Positions 45,905-57,747 of a stretch of DNA of 64,000 bases are shown one piece after another (position 1 is the first letter of the stretch; each line of letters begins with the position of its first letter). Below the pieces are notes generated by a model that saw only the letters and a program-made list of their open reading frames with translations, made no database searches and was not told the DNA's origin. The stretch is from assembly GCA_027575805.1 (NCBI GenBank), contig JANBPU010000020.1:62001-126000 (forward strand), written 5' to 3'. Both the position numbers and the translations under genes were made by a program. Source of the stretch: Mycoemilia scoparia (lineage: Eukaryota > Kickxellomycota > Kickxellomycetes > Kickxellales > Kickxellaceae).

Positions 45905-46923
45905 ATGGCAACATCAACATCTAAAATCTACTCTTGTCAAGAAATGAGTGGCCAGGCTAAAGAGCATTATCTTCATCAACTTTTTGGAAAAACCAATGCT
46001 GGGTGTCAGATTCAAAATGGATATAAGGTGCCTCTTCTTTTTATAGCACCATGAAGCCAAAAAAGCCATATACTTACTTTTCTAAAGTTACTTTTTTTGC
46101 AAATGTATAATTACGACCACTACAGCGCGGTTTCCAGTGACACACTTTTCCCTACCAATCCCTCTTACCAGTCTCTTCCTCTTGAAAATGGATTGGTATA
46201 CGGCATCGATAGGAGGCAGCTGGAGCACATGCTTCCCAAGAGCTCGAGATGTCACTATCATACTGATCACATAAAGTCTGCAGTCCTCAAAAGTGTTGGA
46301 GATATCTACGTGATAAGCAGACCAGTGTCAGCAAATACATGGTATAACAAAAAGCAAAAATATCTTTCCGGCGAATACGCAAACCCATGCACAAAGACGT
46401 TCTGCTTCCGCTCCACCAAACTCCAGGTGTACAATATAGACATTGCTGAGATTTTCCGCCAGTTCATATACTATTACCAGCAATTCCACCACATCGATGC
46501 CTCGAATCCTACCCAAGTATGCAACTACTTTGACAGTATGTTCAAGAACTTGATTTCCTTCCTAAATTATATACCAACAGCCTATGATAAACATTCGGTG
46601 TTGCAGCTCACAAACTTGGGCGCATTGACCTGCCAAAACGTGTTTATTGGCAACGTCAACCATATGCTGTCCTCATTTGGTCTCTCTGAGGGTGACTGCT
46701 ACTATCATGACAATCATATTGTAAGAAATGCCAGAAACTTGGCTCTTACGTATCATCGGGCCATTTTAGCCAGTAAGTTTGCATGTAATATTTTGTGTCA
46801 GATATCCATAACTTTTAGTAAGGTGTCCTCCTAATTAACCAATGCTTGTTTTTCCTATGCTTAGCCCCGCTAATATCTTCAGCCTACCATGAGCACACCC
46901 ACAACAGCCCAGGCTTCAGATGA
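45905..46923 (+). CDS. Unrecognised protein, three exons
   Basis: Exons 45905-46027, 46088-46772 and 46865-46923 give 288 residues; phases agree. It starts MATSTSKIYSCQEMSG. No signal peptide or membrane segment is visible. The protein is rich in Tyr, His, Asn and Cys (for example YNYDHYSAV, FRQFIYYYQQFHHIDA, DCYYHDNH) and ends ISSAYHEHTHNSPGFR. The middle (KLQVYNIDIAEIFRQF through FKNLISFLNYIP) looks helical. I do not recognise a family. The third exon is supported by a GTAAGT donor, a TTAG acceptor and an in-frame short tail; without it the frame would run to a stop at about 46834. Codon usage and clean splicing argue for a real gene. It is divergent from the ArfGAP gene and convergent with the exportin gene. 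Confidence 0.6.
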
Positions 46924-47065
46924 AATTGCAATATCGTTATACTACATTTATTTATTTTGTACTTCTTTGTCTCACTTTGCAAAATAAACATTTTCAACTT
47001 GAAAATTGGATTTAAACTGAGGTTTCATGACTGGGCTCCCAGTATCTCACGAATTGAATTTTTTT

Positions 47066-50000
47066 TCAGGGAATGGCGGTATCAAGATTGAAGCCAGAAT
47101 CCTTAGAAAACAAGTCTGAAATATCTCCCTTCTTTGTAAACTTATTTGCGTTTTGGTCGTCATGAATATGGCTGTAGTTTATAGACAATGTTGCACCAGA
47201 CGCTGCTCCTTTGCCTGTCAGGATCTTTTTGTCGGTTTTAAACATCTGTCCTTTGTCGACCCCCATCAAGTCCTGGAATTCAAGGCGCCCGATGGCCTTC
47301 CGGGACTTGGATTCAGTGTCGAGTGACCACCTTCTGACCACTTGCTCTATCGAAGAGGAATCTCGCCCGGTCACACGAGTTATAGTTTGGGCAAGTCCTA
47401 GACGAAGATGAGATGCTGAGCTGGTCTGGTCGGCAGATAAAGTTTTCCAACCTAGGGAATCGAATGTGGTTGAATAGTATGCAATGTCTCCAAGAAGCGT
47501 AAGCGCTCTTCCATATACATCCTCAAAGTAAACGTCCTGAAGTAGAGCCATCAATGAGGTAGCCAAGTCTCCAGAAATCCAGCCCAAAATGGGAAATGCT
47601 AGCTTCTGGTCGAGGACCCTGAGGTATGGTAAATTTATTGACTTTGCTCCGCCAGTGGTAGACTGGTATTCAAAAACCAAAGATGCGATGGCAAGTTGTG
47701 GAACTACAGCTCCAAGTCTAAGAAGAGAGCGAGTGACAGACCACAAATCCTTGGTTGTGACTAGCTGTGATGCGCTAGAAAGAAGACCACCCATTAATTC
47801 AGCCGATGATAAGAGCAATTTTCCAAGCGATAAGTTCAATCCAGACTTTGTATACTCCTTAGTTTCTGATGGTGGAATTCCAACAGATGATGAAAGCTTT
47901 TCCAAGTCCTTCTTGATTTCTTCGGGATCAGGGAATATGGCTTTAAGTGTATCCAAAAGCATTAATACAATACGAGCCCACTGTCCAGTCCATGTGCGCA
48001 CCACCTTTTCTTGAATTATATCATCCGAGACGTCGGTTTCTCCTTGTGAACTTTGATCAGACATTGCTAGCTCTTCTAACTCGGCACGGCTTGTTAGTGC
48101 TAATCCACGCGCCTGTAAAGAGTCCCATTCTACCTTAATCCGCTGCTGCATAAAATTGAATAGTGTTGGCAAGAATGACGAAACTAGCCTTTCAGTAGCA
48201 TCTGAAGGGACATTGTTTAGCACTGGCACAACCAATTCAGAAAGGAGGATTCCCATATGCCTAAGTGGAAGTGTCTGAATATCCGAAAACATGCTTTGTA
48301 CAAAGACATTGGTAAAATCTGGGATGTGGAATATCTGCGGCATTAGTGTTAACTTGCTAAAGCACTTGTAAGACATCATCAGAATGTTCATGATGCAGTT
48401 GGATATATGACTGGAGACTGCTTCTGTAGATCTCTGTATAAACTCTCCTTGTTCTTCTGGCTTAACCGACAGCTGGCTGAAATCCTGGGATCTTAGCTTG
48501 TTAATTAGCTTGGTGTATCTGTTTCTGCCAGCATTATCTGAGGAATTATCGCTTGGACCATTGTTTTTAACCAAGTCCCTGATTATTTGGGCACGCTCTG
48601 TGAAGGGCAACCCAAGAACGCCCAAACGAAACTCAGACTGTGCCTCTTTAGACCTCCACGACTGGTTGCCCCAGCTGGAGCTATTCCATAAGGCATGCAT
48701 AAGACGGATTAGATGGAGTAAAGACGAAGTGAGCTCAGAGATCACATCTCCCCAGACAAGGGACATTTCAGAAATGGACATGGAATTCGTGCTGGTAGCA
48801 TCCTTAGTAGTACGTGATAGTGCGACATTGAGCATCGTAAGTGCATTAATAATCTGAGATATCTGCTTGTCTTTCACTGCGAAAAAGGACTTCAAGGCCT
48901 CTACTCCAGCACCGCCAAACATCCCATCCAACTCGGGAAGCCCCAATATGCTCATCAGGTCACCCAATGATGCCATAGAGGATACTGTTCCCTGCCATGT
49001 CTCCATGACCTTTTGTATTGCAGGCAGAGCCAGCTTCTTCCTATCCACTACTGATAAACGCGCATTACCTGCTAAGGCCAAATGGAAATCTATCATCATA
49101 TTGTGGTGGAGACTTGTAAAATTGGGTGACTGAGACATAACAAAATCTGTCAACCGCAACCACTGATCATAGTATTTCATGAGCTCTTCAGGAATGCTTT
49201 CTGCAAGAGATACTAAAGATGACAATGCTTTAGTGATTATAGTATCATACTCTGTGGATAATTTCCCATTATTTTCTTGGGAATTGGGCCCTGGGGATAT
49301 ACGAATGTATGAGGTAAGCTTCTCCAAGATACCATTAAGAAGCGCTTCGTTTTCGGGATCTTTCAGGATGAAGCTGTAGCTGACCATTATTTGGCATTGT
49401 ATATTTATTAGCTTGGTGACGCTTGGGGTATGCAGCTGTACCACAAGGGTCAATACATTTACAGCATGCTTTTTCGCCATAGCTGTTGCTTCTAGTACAC
49501 TGTCGTCGCCAAGGACTAAAGCTTCTCTTTCTTTGCTCTTTATCATTAGTGCCATGCTTTTGATCAGTTGCAAGATGATCTCAAGCTGGTTCTGGTAATG
49601 CGGGTTGGACTTCAATCCCAAATCAAGGCTCTCGTTCCCATCTTTGCTCGAATTCACCGTTTCTACCAACCTATCGCACAGCCATTGGCACATTCCACCA
49701 ACATCCTTACGGGCAAGCAAGGACACCACTTGCTGGCACTTGTCCCGCACTTTTGATTCGACAAATAGCTTGTATTCGGCTACATTGTCCCACGATGTTT
49801 CGTCTTCAGGATAGTCGGCATCCTCGCCTTTGGCATTAATCTGATCTATGGTATCCAGTGCCCACAGCCACTTTTGTGTAAATATGGTCATTACTGATCC
49901 CATGCTAGAAGCTATGACTGGGTTTGATGAAAGTTCCTGACTCTCATATACAGATATCCAGAAGGCAGTGCTACAATATACGACGCCGGCTCTGCTGTCC

Positions 50001-51276
50001 TGCTGCATATTTAGCATAAGTTCCGTCCAAGCGGCAAAGTTCTTCGGGATCCACGCTTGACTTTTTTTATTTGCCAGCTGGACTCGTGAGAGGCCTGATA
50101 ACACGTTTGCAATATGACGAGCAAATATGGCCTCATCTGGGTCTTCAGTATCTTTCAATGTTGCCATATAACTGTTTTGAAGTGCTCTCAAGCAATAGCC
50201 TGACTCTGAATCTATTATTTCTTCAACTACGGTGAGCTGATCTTCTTTTTTAGGGAGAGGACGTGTCGAGACTATACCTATACAGGTAATTGCCTTTATA
50301 CGAATGTCGTTGTCATTGGACCCAAGCAAATCCGACAATATGTAGATGATCTTGGATTTCTTTACTGTGGAAACCGGCAGCCAGCCAATATACACAGATA
50401 TGCAATTCAGAAGCTCGAGCATATCTTTTTCATTGGCATTAGAAGGTCCCAACTGTTTGAGTAGCTCTGCCCACCTTAAAAACCAGCCCATCTCGTTGTT
50501 GGGCTCTATCCAAACCTTTATAGCCTGGCGCCTTTTGTTATTGATACGGATGCCTTGTGGGTACTTTTCTTTTATCTCCTCTGCTGGGAATAGAAGCGAT
50601 GTCAAGCCCGTAGTAAGATCCAGGTGCCGCAACTCGACTATTGGGTCATTTTCTGCAAAAAGAACGCTCTCTCCCAAGCGTCTGAAAATAAGTAATGCTA
50701 GGCGACGCTTTGCTGACGATGTATTGTATAGCGCGACCAGCTGTGTGTTGAGATTCTCCCATACAGGGCCAGGCCACATGCGTACTATGACAGAGACCAC
50801 AAGGCTGACCATTTTCTCTTCAACAAACTTCGCCTCGGTTCCATCTTCGCGTAGGCCGCTCATCATCAAATCCATTATACGATCCCGCAGCTGAGTCTGC
50901 GCCCCTTCGTCTAAATGGTTTGGAGATAGTGGTGCCTTCTGGCCTTTCCATCCCCACTTGTATTTGATAGTATGTTCAAGTATTAATAGACCAAAGTGTC
51001 GCTCGATATCCGAATATCCAGACTCTTTGTTGACCAAATTTACGCCATGAACATGTGCCTGGGGACTATTCTTGAACAATTCGCATACATCCTGTGCCTG
51101 CTGACGCGCACTTTGGCTAATATTTTCGAGTGAATAAACCGTTTTTAGTGCAGCCAGTGCTGCATTTAATGCTACTCATTATAAACAACAATTGTTAGAG
51201 ACATTGTCGAATGCAACATTGTCTCATTATTTATACCTTTAGCTAATATAACATTGAATATACCTTCAGAGGACAT
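47066..51276 (-). CDS. MSN5: Exportin-5/Msn5-type karyopherin
   Basis: Two exons, 51276-51264 (13 nt, MSSE) and 51171-47066, encode 1372 residues. Built of HEAT-like helical pairs throughout. The N-terminus fits the exportin-5/Msn5 pattern: RHFGLLILEHTIKYKW (Ran-binding N-terminal repeat), then RDRIMDLMMSG and EKMVSLVVSVIVRMWP. Exportins carry cargo (phosphoproteins in yeast Msn5; tRNA or pre-miRNA in animal exportin-5) out of the nucleus with RanGTP. The tiny first exon ends GAAG at a GTATAT donor, and the acceptor at 51172-51173 resumes in frame with ALNAALAALKTVYS, a typical karyopherin first helix. Length is slightly above the family's about 1200. It is divergent from SRP72, with a tRNA gene between them. 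Confidence 0.88.
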
Positions 51277-52059
51277 GCGAAAGCTTAAATGAATGAACTA
51301 GAATAAAATGCAAAAGTGAAGAGGTAAGGTAAAGAACAATTTAGAGTGTTTTTATAGGAAAAACGCTTTGTGTAGTTAGATAAACCAAAAAATGGTATTC
51401 TTTTGGTGGATCATCATCAATCAGAAAAGTTGGGTGCTCTTTGAAGTGAAAGCAAAGGCATCATAACACAGCACCGCAACCACTAAATGTATTCTATCAG
51501 TAAAAACTCACTGAATAAAGACTTGTGTTATAGAGGTATTACTTCAATCCTATTCAAAATTCCCACATTCAAAAAAGGTAGTCATCAGCAAAGTACCTTT
51601 AAGTAAATTATTATTCAATGAGTCGTGGAGTAGGTTTAGAGATGTTCAAAAGAGAAAAAGATCGCGTTAGGTTCTTTGTCGTTTAGGTGTATCTATATAA
51701 GCGTGTCAGATATTGGTACAAACGTAGATGTCTTGGCATTTAGTTCATAGAAATACATATTCAGATACATGAAGAAAAAATATAACCCTAATCCGAAAAA
51801 ACAAGCATATTTATAATATGGATAGAGTATTGGGAACCTGAACAATTCAACGTTCTCACCTGGGGATACATTAAGCAATAACTGTTTAACTTTTTAGAGA
51901 GATATATATATTGAATAGAATAGTAGTAAGATGACGATTAAGTGGAGAAAAATGTGGAAAATAGAATGATGGATTATAAAATGCTTCAGGATGTAAAAAT
52001 TATATCATATAATTAACAGTGCTAACTTATTTAAGAATATTAGTATTACTCATCAGATC
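51277..52059. other. AT-rich spacer, MSN5 promoter to tRNA
   Basis: About 780 bases, very AT-rich, with many TATA-like runs. No gene recognised. It probably includes the exportin gene promoter. Confidence 0.5.
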
Positions 52060-52132
52060 GGTCCTGTGGCCAAATGGTTACGGCACCAGACTCCTAATCT
52101 GGAGATTCTGGGTTCAAGTCCCAGCAGGATCG
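52060..52132 (+). tRNA. tRNA-Arg (anticodon CCT)
   Basis: Cloverleaf of 73 nt including the discriminator base. Acceptor stem GGTCCTG pairs with CAGGATC; the D arm is GCC/GGC around AAATGGTTAC. The anticodon stem CCAGA/TCTGG encloses CTCCTAA, giving anticodon CCT (reads AGG). The T arm is CTGGG-TTCAAGT-CCCAG. There is no intron. Internal A and B boxes (TGGCCAAATGG, GGTTCAAGTCC) are present for RNA polymerase III. Confidence 0.97.
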
Positions 52133-52136
52133 CATC

Positions 52137-52141
52137 TTTTT
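52137..52141 (+). terminator. Pol III terminator of tRNA-Arg
   Basis: A TTTTT run four bases after the tRNA, followed by a second run of T about three bases further on. Confidence 0.8.
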
Positions 52142-52483
52142 ACTTTTTTTTACTTATTTTTCTAGTCAGGTCTTTCTATGTACCACTTTTGTATGCAAAA
52201 CAATAAACATTCAGGTCCGAATAAGCACATCTAATTCCTATGAAAGCAATATTATTCACAAAGACAGTGTGTATATTTTCTACAGCCCAGTTTTTCGAAA
52301 ACTGACTTGGCTGCTAACTCTGCCATCCCTATAGGGTTAATCAACAACTAGTAACTGATTAAATCTGATGAATGACACAAACCATCCTAAAAGGACAGCT
52401 AGGCATCTTACTTCAACACCATTATGTATCCCTCCCTCTCTCTCTTTACATAAAATTTGCTCAACAAGCACAGAATCACTATA
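52142..52483. other. Spacer tRNA to SRP72
   Basis: About 340 bases; a CT dinucleotide-rich tract (about 52432-52446) lies just before the SRP72 start. No gene. Confidence 0.5.
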
Positions 52484-54914
52484 ATGACAGACGCAAAGGT
52501 CGCAAGCATTTATAGGGACATAAACGAGGCAATTCAAAACCAAGAATATGACGAGATTCCTCGCCAATGCGATAAAGGTGGGTCCACAATCTGAAGTAGT
52601 ATGCCATATTTATATCACAAGCAGTGTATTATATTAACAAAAATTGTTTTATTCAATGTATAATCACAAGTCCTCGAGCTGGAACCAAATGACCAGGATG
52701 CACTCAAAATAAAGGTTGTTGCTCTCATTCGCCTGGAAAGATATGATGGGGCTGTGAAAGTAATTGATTATATTAGAAGCAAGAATATCAATATCCCAGG
52801 AGGCTTTCGTTTTGAAAATGCCTATTGTCTATTCCGTCTGAATAAATACGAGGAGGCAGAAAGTATACTCAAGCAGATGAAGAAATCTGATAGAGTACAG
52901 CACCTTGAAGCCCAGATTGCCTTCAGGCGCGAACAGTTTGAGCAGGCACAGTCAGTTTACGACCAGATGTTGGCTAGGCCAGTTGTTTCTGATGATGTGA
53001 ATGAGTTGAAGACCAACTACATGGCATGTAAGGCTGCCTTATCATTCGAATCTAGCGATCTCAGTCTTGAAAAGGTTTGTTCCTACCTGCTGTTAGTAAC
53101 TTATTCTGTCATATGTTGAAACCCCTGGTTAAGTTTTCTATAATCTTTGTGGATGTAGATCCAAGTGGACGACCCGAAGACTCCCTACGAGACACTTTTT
53201 AACGCAGCAACAATACATATGGCCAACGGAAATTTTGAGATAGCAAAGGAGCTTTTGGTAAGATCCCTAGATGTCTGTCGTACAAACCTCAAGGATATGG
53301 AATGGACAGACGAAGAGATAGAGCAGGAGCTGCCCATCATTGAATTACAGCTGGCATGTGTTGAATTCAGCCTTGGTAAAATCGAACAGGCCAGAATCGG
53401 TTTTGAAAAGGTTGCCAAATCAAGGTAAATATTTGCTCAGTTAATATTTACACCAAATATACCAGCAAATCACTGTGATCTTTCGTTGCAATCACTAACA
53501 CATAAGCTATGTTTTAAAAGTGCCGACTCAAGAATACTGGCCATTGCACAGGCCAATTTGGCCCTATGTGACGGAAATGGCAGCATATCCAGTGAAGGGA
53601 CAGCACATTTGTCTTTATTGAGATCAAGAAAGCTTAAACGCAACATTCTGTATTCTCAAAAGGCACAAGCAGCATTCAACCTTTCGCTAGCCCACTATCG
53701 TCTACGGCAATACAACAGTGCATACAGAGCCCTGCAGGCCTATAGAAAGCTTTACAAAAGGCATGCTGATACTAACGAGCAGACATTGCTCCTAAGAATT
53801 GCACTTGCTGTTTCTACTGGCCGCCCCGATATTGCTTTGGACATATACACAACTGATTATCCAAAGCACTTCAAATCGCCTCAAATCGAGGCTGTCATTC
53901 TTGGAGTTCAGCTCCACGCAATGTGTGGGAAAACAGAAAAGGCTGAAGAGCTTATAGGTCAGGCCCTAAAGGATGCGCTTGCAGCAAACCTTGAAACCTC
54001 TCAAGAAACCATCGTTGGCCTGGGATCTTTACTTGCACAGCTTCCCTCCAGCAAGTCCGAGAATGGCCGTAGAGATGTGGCTAAAATTGTGGATGATATA
54101 ATAGACCATGTTTCTCGTAATGGTAGTAGCAAAACTTCTGTTGCAAATGCGCTTTTGCGACTTGGAAGGACTGGGCAGGCAGCCACCATGTATAAAGAAA
54201 CGCTTGATTCGAGCAATGAAGTAGAGAGATCGTTCGCAGGGTTAGTGCTTTCCGGTGAATCTGGTATAGGGTGGGATTCGGAAGGCACACAAACTACACT
54301 TGATGTAAGCAAACCAGTAGGTGGAGAGAATGCGCAGTCGTTAATGGGACTTGGGAATAAGAGAATCGTTGGCCTTTTGCCAGAAGTTAAATCAGCGCCT
54401 AGTACACACACTGGTGGCAGCGCTAGAACTGGGAAGCTGACACTTGCCCAGCGCCAGGCAAAGAGAGCCCGTGCGGCGGCTCGAAGACTGGAAGGCAAAC
54501 CTGATTCGGATAAGAAACCAGATCCTGAGAGGTGGATTCCCCTAAAGCAGCGATCATACTATAGAGGATCAAATAGGGCGCGCCGTAGACAACAGAGACG
54601 CGGTGGCACCCAAGGAGGAGCAGTTAGCGGCGGAGGCGTGGGAGGCACCGGAAGTGCAAACATCCCCACAAAAAGGTCAGTAAACAAACCACCACAGTGT
54701 TGATGAGAATGCCAGACAGCGTGAATTATATTTACTACAGCATCTAAAAGCCACGTCTGCCAACATGCCTGTACTAACATTGTAATCATTGCTTTATAGC
54801 GAGACAATGGCAAAGTCGCCAAGCCCTGAGCAAGAGGCGCTGGTAGCAACAGCACCCACGCCAGCATCAGGCGGCCAAAAGAAGAAGAAAAAGAAGAAGG
54901 GCACCAAGTTTTAA
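52484..54914 (+). CDS. SRP72: Signal recognition particle subunit SRP72
   Basis: Five exons, 52484-52577, 52671-53074, 53159-53424, 53521-54675 and 54800-54914, give 677 residues, near the usual family length. With SRP68 it binds SRP RNA and supports co-translational targeting to the ER. Residues 1 to about 530 are tetratricopeptide-like helical pairs (for example CLFRLNKYEEAESILKQMKK and AFNLSLAHYRLRQYNSAYRA). Near the C-terminus is the SRP72 hallmark PDPERWIPLKQRSYYRG, the RNA-binding motif, followed by an Arg-rich and Gly-rich stretch. The last exon ends with a lysine run (GGQKKKKKKKGTKF). The frame across the last intron (AG joined to C) gives SETMAKSP. Confidence 0.96.
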
Positions 54915-55307
54915 GTATTTTTTAGTATCACTCAGTGATAGAACTTTCTCATGTCAATAAATTTTCACCACAATGTACATCGCTTTAGAAAGTAAACTTC
55001 GCACATAAGCAAGCATTACTTGCAAATGCTGGCCACACACACACACTCTCTCTCTCCCACAACAAAGGTGATGCATAAAAGAGCCGAGAGGCAATGGCGC
55101 AGTGCACCAGTGTATCGATGGAGTATCAAAAGCGATTCTATAAATAGGAGCCTATGGTTCATGGAAGCCAGGATTTCAACAAGATTTCATCAATCAATAA
55201 CGATAGCATCTGTGAGTCCGCTCGACAACCACCACCACAACCAGAAACAAGAGACTTAGCTCGTGGCTTTGTATACCTATTCGATTATTTTTTGCACGTC
55301 CAAAACA
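54915..55307. other. Spacer SRP72 to small secreted protein gene
   Basis: Contains CAATAAATTTTC (about 54955), a likely polyadenylation signal for SRP72, and an AC/TC microsatellite-like patch (about 55036-55058). No gene recognised. Confidence 0.5.
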
Positions 55308-55616
55308 ATGAAACTGAGCGCATCCGTACTATCGCTGTTTTTCGCCCAGACAATGGCCTTTTTGGCAGTAGGTGCTGTGGGCTATCCATTCGGCCCAGGC
55401 GGGATGGGGCAGCCAGCTATGTTTTGGCAACACAACGCACTGAGCGCATACTCGCCGCTGAACAACATCAATGTTGCATGGGGCCCGTCAGGGTTTACCT
55501 ACAGCAGCCAAAGCCCAGGCGGCATGGTCGCCAACAGCCTCAACGTTGGGCCAAACGGAGACAAAGGGTCGTCGAACTTGTATTTGGAAAGACATGGCCA
55601 CTTTGGCGGCTGGTAG
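55308..55616 (+). CDS. Small secreted glycine-rich protein, unknown function
   Basis: 102 residues, single exon. The N-terminus MKLSASVLSLFFAQTMAFLA is a clear signal peptide with likely cleavage near residues 18-24. The mature part is rich in Gly, Ser, Asn and Pro (YPFGPGGMGQPAMFWQHN, NVAWGPSGFTYSSQSPGG, LNVGPNGDKGSS) and ends HFGGW. It has no cysteine pairs, so it is not a typical disulfide-stabilised effector. The loosely repeated NV-GP-G pattern suggests a small structural or wall-associated peptide; that is inference. The gene lies 900 bases upstream of the CRH wall enzyme on the same strand. Confidence 0.65.
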   Translation: MKLSASVLSLFFAQTMAFLAVGAVGYPFGPGGMGQPAMFWQHNALSAYSPLNNINVAWGPSGFTYSSQSPGGMVANSLNVGPNGDKGSSNLYLERHGHFGGW

Positions 55617-56514
55617 CTGAAAGAAACAGCAATTTGTAGATATCTTTCTTGAATTTTATATTTGTTGCTTTGTGTCTGTACTGTTAATATAAACAAGCTG
55701 ATAAAAGACAAACCTTTGAGGAGGCGATGGTGTACGCAAAGCGCAGTGCTACGGCAATTACTACCAGCAGTAAATATATTCCATAGCATTATTGTGGCAG
55801 CCAGTCGCCTGTGCAACGCACTGACGCCAAGCTTACCATGGCGCCCTTCAAGGCGAGCCAAATATAACGGGCTGGTATGCTGTGGACGGGCATGAAGCTG
55901 CGCGGCATGTCTGAGCAAAGATTATCCTGTACCGCCCGCTGTGGGGGTGTATGCTAGGCCAGCGTCATGGGGGCTACCGAGAGAAACCCTGACGTTTGTG
56001 AGGCAAATCACTGCACAGTGCCGACCAGAGAAGTGCAGCTGAAAGCGCCAACCACAGCGCCGTCTTTCAAAAAAGCACGCACTTTATGTAGCATTTGTAC
56101 ACAGCTTTCGATGCTTGGGGTATTGCCAACTGCCACTCGCTTTCTGTATTCATACAAACCACTGGCAAACCAAAATTCTAGTTGCTGATAATCCGGTTGG
56201 CCTATCACAAATGGCACTTTTCCTACAAAGAACAAAGCGCTCACGCTCGTCTTTGTTTGTCATTGATAAATAGCCCTGACCGCCCCTTCATTTGGTATTG
56301 CTCGCTTGTTTATTTCCTCTAGCTCATCATTTTCATATATTGCTGAATAGTCAAAGCTGTGCTTTCTTTCTGCCACTCGCCCCACACTTTCCTTTAATAC
56401 GCTTCGCAACCCCCCGCTCTCGTAGTTGTACTGGGCTTCTTCCCTCCAACTTCCCTACCCTATCCCATCCTGCCTATACCCGACCTGTGAACTTTATATC
56501 TCCTCACCCAAACC
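55617..56514. other. Intergenic region upstream of CRH gene
   Basis: About 900 bases; no gene recognised. The last 200 bases (about 56310-56510) are strongly pyrimidine-rich on the plus strand, a common feature of highly expressed fungal promoters and leaders. Confidence 0.5.
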
Positions 56515-57747
56515 ATGAAACTCCTCTCAATCTTTTCCATAACCGCCGCACTCGTGGCAACCACTGCCCACGCTGGTGGAAAGTGTGGCAAAAATGTCTG
56601 CGACAAATTCAGCCCTTGCTGCAATGGCCAGTACTGTAATACCGGCGCTCTCTACTGTATGGGCGGTCTTTGCGACCCCGAAAATTCTTTCAAGCCCGAT
56701 AGCTGCTGGAATGTTGCCCACTGTGTTGACCAGAAGCTCAAGTTTTCTGATAGCAATGCTTTCGCCGACATCGACGATTACAAGGGAGACCCCTCCAAGA
56801 CCGCCTTTGTTTCCCAGTGGAAACCCAACAATGCCAAAATCGAAAACGGCGAGCTCGTTATCAGTCTCAAGAAGACAAACGACAAGTCGCTGGGCGCAAC
56901 CGTCCTAAACACCCGCAGAATCCAATACGGCGTTATTAGCACCGTCATGAAGTCCGGAAGCACAGGTCCCGGCGCCGTGTCATCCGTCATTGTCCGTAAC
57001 GACAACGTTGGTGACGAGATTGACTTTGAGTTTGTGGGCAAGGACGTGACCACCGTTCAGTCTAACTACTACTGGCATAATGAGCTTGACTACACCAAGA
57101 TGGTTCCTTCCCAGAAACTCTCTGACACTACCCAAAACTACCACACCTACACCATTGACTGGGATCCCAACAGAATCATCTGGTCCGTTGATGGCCAGGA
57201 ATTCCGCACTGTCAAGCGCTCCGACACCTGGAGTGAAAAGGACAGGACTTTCAAATACCCCGATACAGAGGCCACTATTTCCTTCTCCATGTGGGATGCC
57301 GGTGTCGGAGGCCAGCAAGGCACCATTGACTGGGCTGGCGGTCTTGTTGACTGGAGTAAGGGTCCATATAACATGAATGTCAAGTCCATTGATATCAGCT
57401 GCTACTTCAAGGGTAATGAGACTACCTTCAAACCCCCAAAGCAGGATGATGATGATAAGGATGATGACGATAAGAAGAGCGACAAGGACAAGGATGACAA
57501 GGATGATAAGGATGAGAACTCCGACTCTGATGACAAAGACGACAAGGACGATGCTTCCGAGAGCGATGACAATGATAAGGAAAGCAAGAGCTCAGAATCC
57601 AAGGGCTCAAGCAAGTCCGGTTCCGACGAAGATCAATCATCCAGCGACGAAGACAATACCGGCGCTGCATCCCCTGCATCCATGCCACTCGCTCTTAGCG
57701 CTGTTGGCTCGATTTTAATGTCTATTGCTGCTGTTTCCTACATCTAA
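56515..57747 (+). CDS. CRH1: CRH-type GH16 chitin-glucan transglycosylase, GPI-anchored
   Basis: 410 residues, single exon. Extracellular wall enzyme that links chitin to beta-glucan. Signal peptide 1-20 (MKLLSIFSITAALVATTAHA). A short cysteine-rich chitin-binding-like module (about 23-53) has six cysteines. The GH16 catalytic domain (about 65-300) carries DEIDFEFVG: nucleophile E168, assisting D170, acid/base E172. A long Asp/Lys/Ser-rich stalk (about 307-382) is followed by a hydrophobic C-terminus (MPLALSAVGSILMSIAAV) typical of a GPI-anchor signal. Codon usage is C-rich, suggesting high expression, and the upstream CT-rich tract fits. The stalk is unusual in being charged (D and K) rather than Ser/Thr-rich as in yeast Crh proteins. 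Confidence 0.96.
   Translation: MKLLSIFSITAALVATTAHAGGKCGKNVCDKFSPCCNGQYCNTGALYCMGGLCDPENSFKPDSCWNVAHCVDQKLKFSDSNAFADIDDYKGDPSKTAFVSQWKPNNAKIENGELVISLKKTNDKSLGATVLNTRRIQYGVISTVMKSGSTGPGAVSSVIVRNDNVGDEIDFEFVGKDVTTVQSNYYWHNELDYTKMVPSQKLSDTTQNYHTYTIDWDPNRIIWSVDGQEFRTVKRSDTWSEKDRTFKYPDTEATISFSMWDAGVGGQQGTIDWAGGLVDWSKGPYNMNVKSIDISCYFKGNETTFKPPKQDDDDKDDDDKKSDKDKDDKDDKDENSDSDDKDDKDDASESDDNDKESKSSESKGSSKSGSDEDQSSSDEDNTGAASPASMPLALSAVGSILMSIAAVSYI

Noticed and set aside
57402..57718. Frames overlapping the CRH stalk on both strands (Ser/Leu-rich or Met/Thr/Arg-rich)
   Set aside because: Shadows of the GAT/AAG triplet-repeat stalk in other frames.
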